Assembly (NCBI GenBank): GCA_934597725.1
Contig: CAKTSK010000001.1
Span: forward strand, 1 to 64,000
DNA: 64,000 nucleotides
DNA from: an uncultured Eubacteriales bacterium
GTDB taxonomy: Bacteria > Bacillota > Clostridia > Oscillospirales > Oscillospiraceae
Direction of reading: 5' to 3'
A program made the translations under genes and the position numbers. The notes below the pieces were generated by a model. That model made no database searches and was not told the DNA's origin. It saw only the letters and a program-made list of their open reading frames with translations. Shown piece by piece: positions 1 through 6,750 of the stretch; the stretch's first letter is position 1, and every line of letters begins with the position of its first letter.

Positions 1-106
1 ACATAGCTGCGGACTTTCAGGCGGCAGAACATAGACCATTTTGCCCCAAAAGGTTCATGGTTTTCCACCTCAACCGTCGATTGTTCCACTGAGATAGTAT
101 AGCATT
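1..106. mobile_element. putative end of a skin-like element interrupting sigK
   Basis: Sigma-K similarity of the neighbouring gene stops abruptly at about position 106, reading leftward. The following ~90 bases look less GC-rich than the surrounding chromosome and encode an unrelated 28-residue tail before a stop. In several spore formers sigK is split near this point of region 2 by a prophage-like element (skin) that a recombinase excises in the mother cell. I infer that such an element begins here. Only its extreme end is in the window, so no recombinase or second sigK half can be seen. Confidence 0.5.
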
Positions 107-433
107 TTCAATGCACCGGCTGGCATAGGTGGCCAGGCGGACCTTCTTATCCGGCTTGAAGGTCGAGATCCCTTTGATGAGGCCAATGGTCCCGATGGAG
201 ATGAGGTCATCCTGGTCCGCCGCCTGGACATAGTATTTCTTCAGAATGTGGGAGACCAGACGCAGGTTGTGTTCCACCAGCTTGTTCCGGGCCTCCAGAT
301 CTCCCTGGGCGCAGCGGGCCAGGTATTCTCGCTCCTCCTCGGCTTTCAGGGGCCGGGGAAAGGACCCCGCGTTGCCCAGCCGCAGCGGAAAGCAGAGGGT
401 GTTGAGCAGCAGTAATAGCCATGCTGATATCAT
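17..433 (-). CDS. sigK: 5' half of interrupted sporulation sigma factor K (SpoIVCB-like)
   Basis: Sigma-K directs late mother-cell transcription in sporulation. The 138-residue product starts with a hydrophobic pro-sequence (residues 1-20, Leu-rich), followed by sigma region 1.2/2 signatures including [25 protein letters not shown] and [12 protein letters not shown]. Similarity ends at N110; the last 28 residues are unrelated, so regions 2.4, 3 and 4 are absent. The complete sigma-E of this window continues [11 protein letters not shown] at the same point. I chose the ATG at 431-433 because AGGAGG lies 8 nt upstream; an in-frame GTG at 442 overlaps that site. A leader hairpin lies at 464-492. 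Identity as SigK rather than another SigE-like factor rests on the pro-sequence and the break site. Confidence 0.8.
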   Translation of the reverse strand: MISAWLLLLLNTLCFPLRLGNAGSFPRPLKAEEEREYLARCAQGDLEARNKLVEHNLRLVSHILKKYYVQAADQDDLISIGTIGLIKGISTFKPDKKVRLATYASRCIENAILSQWNNRRLRWKTMNLLGQNGLCSAA

Positions 434-463
434 GGGCAGCACCTCCTGTTCTCTACTCTATTC

Positions 464-492
464 CCCGGCAGCCTGTCTCTATTGCTGCCGGG
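464..492 (-). other. hairpin in sigK leader
   Basis: Perfect 9-bp inverted repeat (CCCGGCAGC / GCTGCCGGG) with an 11-nt loop, about 30 nt upstream of the sigK start. There is no U-run, so it is a leader structure rather than a terminator. Confidence 0.5.
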
Positions 493-632
493 TTTCCCCT
501 GTCGCCGCAGGCCGGTTTCCCCGCTTCCAAAGCTTTTTTATCCCTTCTTCTCCCTATTTGTGTTTTCATCGCAGGAACCGCCGGCAGCTTGGGATATGCC
601 AAGCACAAAAAACGAACTACAATGCAAAAAGG
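491..632 (+). repeat. ~140-bp direct repeat, copy 1
   Basis: Aligns with 2118-2258 in the same orientation, with roughly three quarters of bases identical and one short gap. Shared blocks include CCGCAGGCCGGTTT, TTTGTGTTTT, CGCCGGCA, TTGGGATATGC and AAGCACAA. Copy 1 lies upstream of sigK on the opposite strand; copy 2 runs into the trxA ribosome binding site. Together they bracket the AAA ATPase gene. Confidence 0.65.
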
Positions 633-673
633 CAGACTGGGCAACCCCTCAGGGCTACCCAGTCCGCTTTTTA
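626..673. terminator. bidirectional terminator downstream of the AAA ATPase
   Basis: Inverted repeat GACTGGG(CA)ACCCCT / AGGGCTACCCAGTC, with T-runs on both strands. It ends the leftward ATPase transcript and separates it from sigK. Confidence 0.8.
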
Positions 674-715
674 TTGATCCACCTTGCAGCAGACCCATTT
701 TTGCCATGTTGACTT

Positions 716-1930
716 TTAATCCCATGTATCCGCCAGCAGGAAGTCCCGGATGTTCCGGTGCTTGATCCCGTCACGGCTCATATCAAATTCATCCAGCGAC
801 ACGACGTACTTTGGAAAATTATCCCGGATGCCGTCGTAGGCACCAAACTCCCGGCTGGTGGTTTCCTCCGACGCCAGCAGATAGGTCACCTGCACATAGA
901 GCTTTTCGCCGTGCTTCTCACAGACGAAATCGATCTCCTTTTCTCCTGTCTTGCCCACCGTCACCGAGTATCCCCGGCGCAGCAATTCCAGAAACACGAT
1001 ATTCTCCAGGATCAGATTGATGTTTTGCATGTTGCCGCCAAACACCGCCTCGCGGATGCCATGATCGGCGATATAATACTTTTCGTTGGTGGCCAGGATC
1101 TGCTTACCTTGCAGATCCTGCCGCTTGACCTGATAGAACAGGTAGGCATCGCAGCAGTATCTGATATAGTTCAGGATGGTTTCCGGCGCAACGGCGCGCT
1201 GCTCGTTCTTCAAGAATTTGGACAGCGACGAGGCGGAAAAGGTCGTTCCCACATTTGCCATGACATAGGCAAGGATCCGTTCCAGCAGATCCACATCGCG
1301 GACTTTGTTGCGCTTGACAACATCTTTGAGCTGCACCGAGTTGAACAGATCGGTCAGATATTGGCGGGACGGCTCCTCGGCATATTGCAGATTGGCAAGA
1401 TACGGCATCCCGCCGGAAAGAAGATACTGCCGAAAGCACTGCTGTTCCGATGCCTGGGGCGCGATCGTCCGGTACAGCGCCAGAAACTCCGCAAAGGAAA
1501 AGGGATAGATCACAAACTCCACATAGCGTCCGCCCAGATAGGTCGCCAGTTCACCGGAGAGCAGCTTGGCATTGGACCCTGTGATGTAGATGTCGCAGTC
1601 CAGCGCAACACGCAGAGAATTGATACATTTTTCCCAGCCCGTCACTTCCTGAATTTCATCAAAGAACAGATAGACCTTCCCTTGCATCGCTGCGGCACGG
1701 CGCAAAATTTCTTCATGCAGCGCCTCCGCACGGCACAGCGGCGCATTGCGTAAATCTTCAAAATTGATGGAGAGAAACTGCGCTGCGCTGACGCCGGCTC
1801 CCAGCAGCTCCTGTTTCACCAGCTCCAGCATGACAGATTTTCCGCTGCGCCGAATGCCGGTCATCACTTTGACCAGTTCACCGCCGATAAACGGACGGAT
1901 CCGGCTCATGTAGCGTTCTCGTTTGATCAT
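716..1930 (-). CDS. AAA ATPase with C-terminal DUF4143-type domain
   Basis: A 404-residue protein. Walker A is GIRRSGKS (residues 25-32), Walker B is VYLFFDEIQEV (around residue 95), and a sensor-like ITGSNAKLLSGEL follows. The C-terminal half has the winged-helix and nuclease-like fold region usual in AAA_14/DUF4143 proteins (SSLSKFL around 240; EKEIDFV around 335). Such proteins are common in anaerobes and archaea, often solitary and horizontally spread; their substrate is not established. The gene has its own AT-rich promoter region, a consensus promoter and a terminator, and is bracketed by two direct repeats, so I infer a late insertion between sigK and trxA. RBS: GGAGGC upstream of ATG at 1928-1930. 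Confidence 0.85.
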   Translation of the reverse strand: MIKRERYMSRIRPFIGGELVKVMTGIRRSGKSVMLELVKQELLGAGVSAAQFLSINFEDLRNAPLCRAEALHEEILRRAAAMQGKVYLFFDEIQEVTGWEKCINSLRVALDCDIYITGSNAKLLSGELATYLGGRYVEFVIYPFSFAEFLALYRTIAPQASEQQCFRQYLLSGGMPYLANLQYAEEPSRQYLTDLFNSVQLKDVVKRNKVRDVDLLERILAYVMANVGTTFSASSLSKFLKNEQRAVAPETILNYIRYCCDAYLFYQVKRQDLQGKQILATNEKYYIADHGIREAVFGGNMQNINLILENIVFLELLRRGYSVTVGKTGEKEIDFVCEKHGEKLYVQVTYLLASEETTSREFGAYDGIRDNFPKYVVSLDEFDMSRDGIKHRNIRDFLLADTWD

Positions 1931-2117
1931 GGGGGATGCCTCCTCTCTGCGCTTTCTTTACATTTTATCAGCGTATCGGTGTAAACACAATCGAAATTTG
2001 CTGTTTTATAAGTTATAACTGATAAAATTTAATTTATAGCTATGTTCAACAGTTATATCTTGTCCCTGGAACGGATTTTCCCCATCGTCTTCGTCGCGAG
2101 CATACGTCCTCCGGTGC
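1931..2117. other. AT-rich intergenic stretch upstream of the AAA ATPase
   Basis: Holds the ATPase promoter (1962-1990) and a strongly AT-rich block at about 2000-2050 with a perfect palindrome, AGTTATAACT. No gene is visible. Composition differs sharply from the GC-rich neighbours. Confidence 0.6.
1962..1990 (-). promoter_or_regulatory. sigma-A promoter of the AAA ATPase
   Basis: TTGTGT - 17 bp - TAAAAT on the minus strand, about 30 nt upstream of the start codon. Confidence 0.65.
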
Positions 2118-2258
2118 CGTTTCCCCCGCCACCGCAGGCCGGTTTGCCCGCGTGCAAAACTTTTTTGTCTCTTCTGCCCCCTTTTGTGTTTTGATCACAG
2201 TAAACGCCGGCATTTTGGGATATGCTAAGCACAACAAAAACGAACCGCACTGGAAAGG
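2118..2258 (+). repeat. ~140-bp direct repeat, copy 2
   Basis: Partner of 491-632, same orientation. It ends in the AAAGGAG ribosome binding site of trxA, so it must contain or overlap the trxA promoter region. Confidence 0.65.
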
Positions 2259-2268
2259 AGCAACTATC

Positions 2269-2577
2269 ATGGCAGTTACCAATATCAATCTGGAAAATTT
2301 CGATCAGCAGGTCACCAACGCCGCCTCCCCCGTTCTCGTGGATTTCTGGGCAGCCTGGTGCGGCCCCTGCTCCATGCTCTCCCCCGTGGTGGAGGAGCTG
2401 GCTCAGGAGCATCCTGAGATCGCCTTTGGGAAGGTCAACGTCGATGAGGCCCCGGAGCTGGCACAGAAGTACCAGATCTCCGCCATTCCCACCCTTCTTC
2501 TCTTCCGGGACGGCAAGCCTGTGGACATGTCTGTGGGCGTCAAGTCCAAGAAGGAGCTGGAAGCCTTCCTGAAGTGA
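2269..2577 (+). CDS. trxA: thioredoxin
   Basis: A 102-residue thioredoxin, the usual family length. The redox motif WCGPC is at residues 30-34 after FWAA, and the cis-proline loop SAIPTLLLF is present. It reduces protein disulfides in the cytoplasm using thioredoxin reductase, which is not in this window. Start ATG 2269 is preceded by GGAAAGGAG. The reading frame is open further upstream through repeat copy 2 but that part is not thioredoxin. Monocistronic: a strong terminator follows at 2645-2690. Confidence 0.96.
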   Translation: MAVTNINLENFDQQVTNAASPVLVDFWAAWCGPCSMLSPVVEELAQEHPEIAFGKVNVDEAPELAQKYQISAIPTLLLFRDGKPVDMSVGVKSKKELEAFLK

Positions 2578-2644
2578 TCCCCCATCCCCTCAACATTTCT
2601 CTGATTCTCTACCTCTGAATTTCCTCTATTTTACGTTCACGCAG

Positions 2645-2690
2645 AAAAACAAGAACGAGATACCGTTTCCGGTATCTCGTTCTTGTTTTT
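2645..2690. terminator. perfect bidirectional terminator
   Basis: A 21-bp perfect stem (2645-2665 / 2670-2690) with a TTTC loop, with T-rich ends on both strands. It terminates trxA and the convergent membrane gene at 2696. Confidence 0.92.
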
Positions 2691-2695
2691 GTTTG

Positions 2696-3232
2696 TCACG
2701 GTCCTCCGTCCAGCAGCCGCCGGACAGCCCCCAGCAGCACCCCGCAGATCCCCAGCCCTGTCAGCCCTTGGGCCAGCTGAAGCAGCAGCAGCAAGGTCCC
2801 GGCCTGTTCCCAGGCCACCGGCAGAGCCCCCACCGCTGCCAGGACCGTCCATCCCGTCCGCAGCCTCCACAGCGCCCCTTGGCCGGGCAGGCGCAGCCGG
2901 GGCAGCAGGGTCCCCAGCTCCGTCAGCAGCTGAAACTGGACATACAGCGCCAGCACATTGGCCAGCAGACAGGGCAGGGCCAGCAGCCCCGTCTTTCCCG
3001 CCGCCTGCAGCAGCCAGAAGATCCCGGCCCAGACCCCCAGCAGCACCCCGGCCGGGCGAAGCTCACTCAAGGCGGGTGCCCCCACCGCCAGCGGCCCCAT
3101 GGCCCAGACCAGCAGCAGGTACCCGCCCCAATCGGGCAGCAGGTCCACCCGGCCCGCCGAAAAGGTCAGGCCCAGGAGCAGATACCCTGCCCCCATCTGT
3201 CCCAGCGCCCAGGCTGTCTTATGCCGTTTCAT
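2696..3232 (-). CDS. hypothetical multi-pass membrane protein
   Basis: 178 residues, mostly hydrophobic, with about five or six predicted membrane segments (for example LLLVWAMGPLAVGAPAL, GVLLGVWAGIFWLLQAAG, LLALPCLLANVLALYVQF). I do not recognise a family. The start ATG at 3230-3232 overlaps the end of the upstream M56-like gene by 14 bp, so the two are translationally coupled and probably act together. An upstream in-frame extension would lie wholly inside the neighbour and is unlikely. Confidence 0.7.
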   Translation of the reverse strand: MKRHKTAWALGQMGAGYLLLGLTFSAGRVDLLPDWGGYLLLVWAMGPLAVGAPALSELRPAGVLLGVWAGIFWLLQAAGKTGLLALPCLLANVLALYVQFQLLTELGTLLPRLRLPGQGALWRLRTGWTVLAAVGALPVAWEQAGTLLLLLQLAQGLTGLGICGVLLGAVRRLLDGGP

Positions 3233-5183
3233 CGGGGTCCACCTCCTCCAAACGCAGGGTCTCCCGGACCGTGCCGTTCCAAAGGACCCGCAGGGCAAAG
3301 GCTTCCGGCGCTCCCTCCGAGAGAGACCGACCGGTGCTGCACGATGCCGTGCCGTCCCAGTCTGCCGGCGGGGTCATCGCCGCCCAGCAGGCGCGACCGG
3401 TGCCGCCGGCCGCGCCGGGACGCAGATAGGCAAAGGTGTCGATCCGGGAAAAATCCGGTTCCTCCCCCCGGGCCGTCTCCACCGCCTGCAAGCCCAGGGT
3501 CTGCCCCTGCTGCCGCTGGTCCGGGCGGCAGGTGTACCGCACCGTGACCGCGCCCCAGGCGGGCAGTTCCTCCACATCGCTCTGGGGAGACCGGACCATG
3601 GCGCGGTCCTCTTCCCAGCCATAGAGCACCTGCAGCAATGCCTCGCCGCTGCCGGTCTCCCCCTCTCCCCGGAAGCACTTGTCCGCCGGCAGGAAGGGAT
3701 AGCCGTCTTCTCTGGTATAGAACCAGCCGGGGCGGTCGGAGAGGTATAGCGTCCGCTCGGCGGTCTCTTCCACCACATAGCCCCCTCGTTCCCGGAAGAT
3801 CCGCACGGAACAGACCAGCACCCCCGGGCGGGGCAGGGCATCGTGCCGTTCCTCCTCCACCGGCAGCACCAGCAGGGCGGAACAGGTGTTCCGTCCCTCT
3901 TCCCGCAGCGCACACAGGCGATAGGCCTCTCCGGTAAAGGCGCAGCGCACGGTCCCGCTTCCCTCTGCCGTCTGGCCGCCTTGCCCGGTCAGCACCGTGC
4001 GGAAGGGCAGGTCCTTGTCCTGGAGCAGCGAGAAGGTCTCACCCTGTATCCGGTATTCCTCGCTCAGCCCCAGGCGCACCCCGTCAGACGCGGCGGACAG
4101 GAGAAAGAGCCGGTTGCCCTCGACCAGCCCTTTGGCATAGGTATCCACTGCCTCGGCCACTGTGGTGCAGCGGTGCAGCCGGGCCGCCGCCAGGGCCTGG
4201 GTCCTGCCCCAGGTCCCGCCTCGGGAGAGCAGCACCGGCGTCTGGCCGGGCCCCGCCAGACAGCCGGCCAGGAGGACCACCGTCACGCAGACAGAGACCA
4301 GCCCCCTCCCCTTGGGGTCGGGCTGGAAGTGCGCCGCCGCCTGGATGCGCCGGGCAATGCTCTGCCGGACCCGGGCCGGCAGCGGCGTACCGTCGGGCTG
4401 GAACGCAGAGCGCAGACTGATCCCATAAGCCTGCCGGTCATGCTCCGGCAGCAGCGCCAGGACCCGCCGGTCACAGAGGGTTTCCAGATCCTCTTGCGCC
4501 CGGTTCAGCAGCAACCGGACCCAGGGATTGCACCAATGCACCGCCCGCCAGAAGGACCAGAAGCCTTGCTGGAACACCGCATGGTGGCGCAGGCGAACCA
4601 GCTCCCGCAAGATCGCCAGGTCCTCGGCCTCCCCCTCTTTCGGCAGCACCAGCACCGGACGGACCACCCCGAACACAAAGGGCGCGGCACACCCCGGCAG
4701 GACCGCCAGCCGGCACAGCGGCAGGTGGTAACGCTCTCCCACCGCCGCCACCTGCTGCCGCAGCTCCTCAGAGGGCGGGTGGCCCTGGGTCACCTGCCGC
4801 CGCCGCAGGAGCCAGCGCAGCAGCGCGTGCAGCAGGACCGCCAGCACCCCCGCCGCATAAACCGCAAACAGCCAGTCAGACCAGCTCCGGGGCAGGCCCG
4901 TGAGCCAGGGGACCGGCGCAAGGACCCGCACCGTCTCCGCCGCTTCCAGACGGGCGCCGTCCCCCAGCAGCCGCAGGGTCTCGGTCCACAGCGGCAGCGG
5001 CAGCAGCGCCGCCCGGCGACCCCAGCCTGCCGGGACCACCAGCCGGGCGGCCAGCACCCCCCACACAACATACCGCCAGGAGGGAGAGAGCTTCTCTCCC
5101 AGCATCCATTTCACCGCCGCCACCAGCAGCCCCACCAGAGAGACATAGGCGGTTTGCAGCAGAAACCCCCAAAGATCCGTCAT
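3219..5183 (-). CDS. BlaR1/MecR1-like M56-family membrane protein with degenerate zinc motif
   Basis: 654 residues. The N-terminal part has the M56 topology (membrane segments near 8-24, 37-52, 103-126 and 296-312) and the family landmarks APFVFGVVRPVLVLP and WCNPWVRLLLNRAQEDLETLCD. The HExxH zinc motif is replaced by RELVR at residues 193-197, so the two metal-binding histidines are gone and proteolysis is unlikely. The region beyond residue 315 is a predicted extracytoplasmic domain without penicillin-binding signatures. No BlaI/MecI repressor gene adjoins it; the partner is the overlapping small membrane protein. I infer a signalling or sensor pseudo-protease. RBS AAAGGTG precedes ATG 5181-5183. 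Confidence 0.8.
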   Translation of the reverse strand: MTDLWGFLLQTAYVSLVGLLVAAVKWMLGEKLSPSWRYVVWGVLAARLVVPAGWGRRAALLPLPLWTETLRLLGDGARLEAAETVRVLAPVPWLTGLPRSWSDWLFAVYAAGVLAVLLHALLRWLLRRRQVTQGHPPSEELRQQVAAVGERYHLPLCRLAVLPGCAAPFVFGVVRPVLVLPKEGEAEDLAILRELVRLRHHAVFQQGFWSFWRAVHWCNPWVRLLLNRAQEDLETLCDRRVLALLPEHDRQAYGISLRSAFQPDGTPLPARVRQSIARRIQAAAHFQPDPKGRGLVSVCVTVVLLAGCLAGPGQTPVLLSRGGTWGRTQALAAARLHRCTTVAEAVDTYAKGLVEGNRLFLLSAASDGVRLGLSEEYRIQGETFSLLQDKDLPFRTVLTGQGGQTAEGSGTVRCAFTGEAYRLCALREEGRNTCSALLVLPVEEERHDALPRPGVLVCSVRIFRERGGYVVEETAERTLYLSDRPGWFYTREDGYPFLPADKCFRGEGETGSGEALLQVLYGWEEDRAMVRSPQSDVEELPAWGAVTVRYTCRPDQRQQGQTLGLQAVETARGEEPDFSRIDTFAYLRPGAAGGTGRACWAAMTPPADWDGTASCSTGRSLSEGAPEAFALRVLWNGTVRETLRLEEVDPDETA

Positions 5184-5269
5184 CGCATGTCACCTTTCCA
5201 AACCATGTGCCGCACCTGCCGAAGAGGGTCCTCCGGTCCCTCTCCCGTATGCTCTGCACGACCGCAGCA

Positions 5270-5297
5270 AAAACAGGGCGGATCACCGCCCTGTTTT
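5270..5297 (-). terminator. terminator of the nhaC-like gene
   Basis: AAAACAGGGCG / CGCCCTGTTTT (11-bp stem, 6-nt loop) just downstream of the leftward antiporter gene, with a T-run on the minus strand. Confidence 0.85.
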
Positions 5298-5308
5298 CTG
5301 TTGTTTCT

Positions 5309-6643
5309 TCATCCCACCAGAAAGCCCGCCGCCAGATAACCCAGGGCCGACAGCAGGACCGGCACCAGGAGCAGCGGCGTGGCCGTCTGAGCATAGCGCA
5401 CGTTGTCGATCTGCGCCGCCGAGCAGGCCAGGGTCGCCTCCGAGCCGAAGAAGCACAGGTGGGACCCCGCCGCCGTGGCGGAGATGATGGCCCCCGCCGT
5501 GAGCAGGACATTGCCCCCCAGGGCCTGGGCGATGGGGATGATCACCGGAAAGGCGATGGCGCAGATCCCCCAGAAATTCCCCGCCGCCACCGCCAGGCCG
5601 GTGACCAGCAGGAAGGCTGCCGCCGGCAGCACCTGAGGGCTCATGGCCGCTTTGGCCGCGCCAATGACGAACTCGGGCATCCCCAAAAGGGCATTGATGT
5701 CCCGCAGCACAAAGGCGCTGGTGACGATAAACAGCACCCCCACCATGTCCCGGAAGCCCGCCAGCACCGTGTCCAGATAGGTCCCCGGCGTCATCAGCCG
5801 CTGGGGCAGATACAGCAGGGCGCAAAAGACCAGACAGGCCAGGGTCCCATATAAAATTTCCCCCGTGGCGATGGTCAGCGCCGTGACCAGGATCACCGGC
5901 AGCAGGAAGTTCCGGGCCAGCGGCCGCTTGCCGTCCTCCTCCGGGTCCTGTTCCTGGGGCGGCGGGGCCTGCCGGGCCATGGCATAGGCCCGCTTCATCG
6001 GCCCGAACTTGGGCAGCACCCCCACGCTGTACAGCAGGCCGCACAGCAGCGCCAGGAAGGGGTAAAAGAGAAAGGGCAGCGTGTGCAGAAAGGTCACCAT
6101 GCCCGCCTCCGGCGCGCTGACCCCCGTGGCCACCAGCTGGCTGATCATAAACACGCCCCAGGTGGAGGTGGGCACCACCACGCAGATGGCGGAGGCCGTG
6201 GCGTTGCTCAGAAAGGCCAGCATTTCCCGGGGGACCCGGAAGCGGTCCACAGCCCGCCGCATGGCGCTGCCCACGGAGAGGATGGACAGCCAGTCGTCCA
6301 CAAAGACCAGCACCCCCAGCAGCCACGCCGCCAGCAGGGTCCGCTTCTCCCCGCTGCAAAACCGGGCGGCAATGGCGGTAAAGCCATGGATGCCCCCGGA
6401 GGCCTCGAACAGCGCCACCAGACTGCCGAAAAAGCCGCACACCAGCACCAGCCAGATCCACAGCTCACTGCCCATCACGCCGTACACCACGTCCACCCAC
6501 GGCTTGGGGAAGCCGGGGCCATAGAGCAGCACCGCCCCCACGACCGTTCCGGCCAGCAGGGAGACCGCCGTGCGCTTGGTGAGAAAGACCAACACGATCA
6601 CCACCGCCACCGGCAGCAGAGACAACACACCATACTGTTCCAT
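5309..6643 (-). CDS. Na+/H+ antiporter NhaC-family transporter
   Basis: 444 residues with about 11-12 membrane segments. Family landmarks are VFVDDWLSILSVGSAMRRA, FLSNATASAICVVVPTSTWG and the late GNFWGICAIAFPVIIPIA. NhaC-type carriers exchange Na+ (or, in some members, organic acids or amino acids) for H+ across the membrane; substrate cannot be set from sequence. The start ATG 6641-6643 follows GGAAAGGAGGCGCAAG; the longer frame upstream is charged and not conserved. It has its own promoter and terminator. Confidence 0.85.
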   Translation of the reverse strand: MEQYGVLSLLPVAVVIVLVFLTKRTAVSLLAGTVVGAVLLYGPGFPKPWVDVVYGVMGSELWIWLVLVCGFFGSLVALFEASGGIHGFTAIAARFCSGEKRTLLAAWLLGVLVFVDDWLSILSVGSAMRRAVDRFRVPREMLAFLSNATASAICVVVPTSTWGVFMISQLVATGVSAPEAGMVTFLHTLPFLFYPFLALLCGLLYSVGVLPKFGPMKRAYAMARQAPPPQEQDPEEDGKRPLARNFLLPVILVTALTIATGEILYGTLACLVFCALLYLPQRLMTPGTYLDTVLAGFRDMVGVLFIVTSAFVLRDINALLGMPEFVIGAAKAAMSPQVLPAAAFLLVTGLAVAAGNFWGICAIAFPVIIPIAQALGGNVLLTAGAIISATAAGSHLCFFGSEATLACSAAQIDNVRYAQTATPLLLVPVLLSALGYLAAGFLVG

Positions 6644-6679
6644 CTTGCGCCTCCTTTCCCTACGATCCCTGTTTCTTCC

Positions 6680-6708
6680 ATAGTAAAGCATCCCCCCGCC
6701 GCCGTCAA
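6680..6708 (-). promoter_or_regulatory. promoter of nhaC-like gene
   Basis: TTGACG - 17 bp - TACTAT on the minus strand, about 35 nt upstream of the start codon. Confidence 0.65.
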
Positions 6709-6750
6709 TGGGAAATCCATCAACGGGACAGGGGGATGTCTGATTTCAGA

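Noticed and set aside
3219..5183. Functional BlaR1 beta-lactam sensor
   Set aside because: The zinc motif is lost, no penicillin-binding SxxK/KTG set was seen in the outer domain, and there is no blaI next to it.
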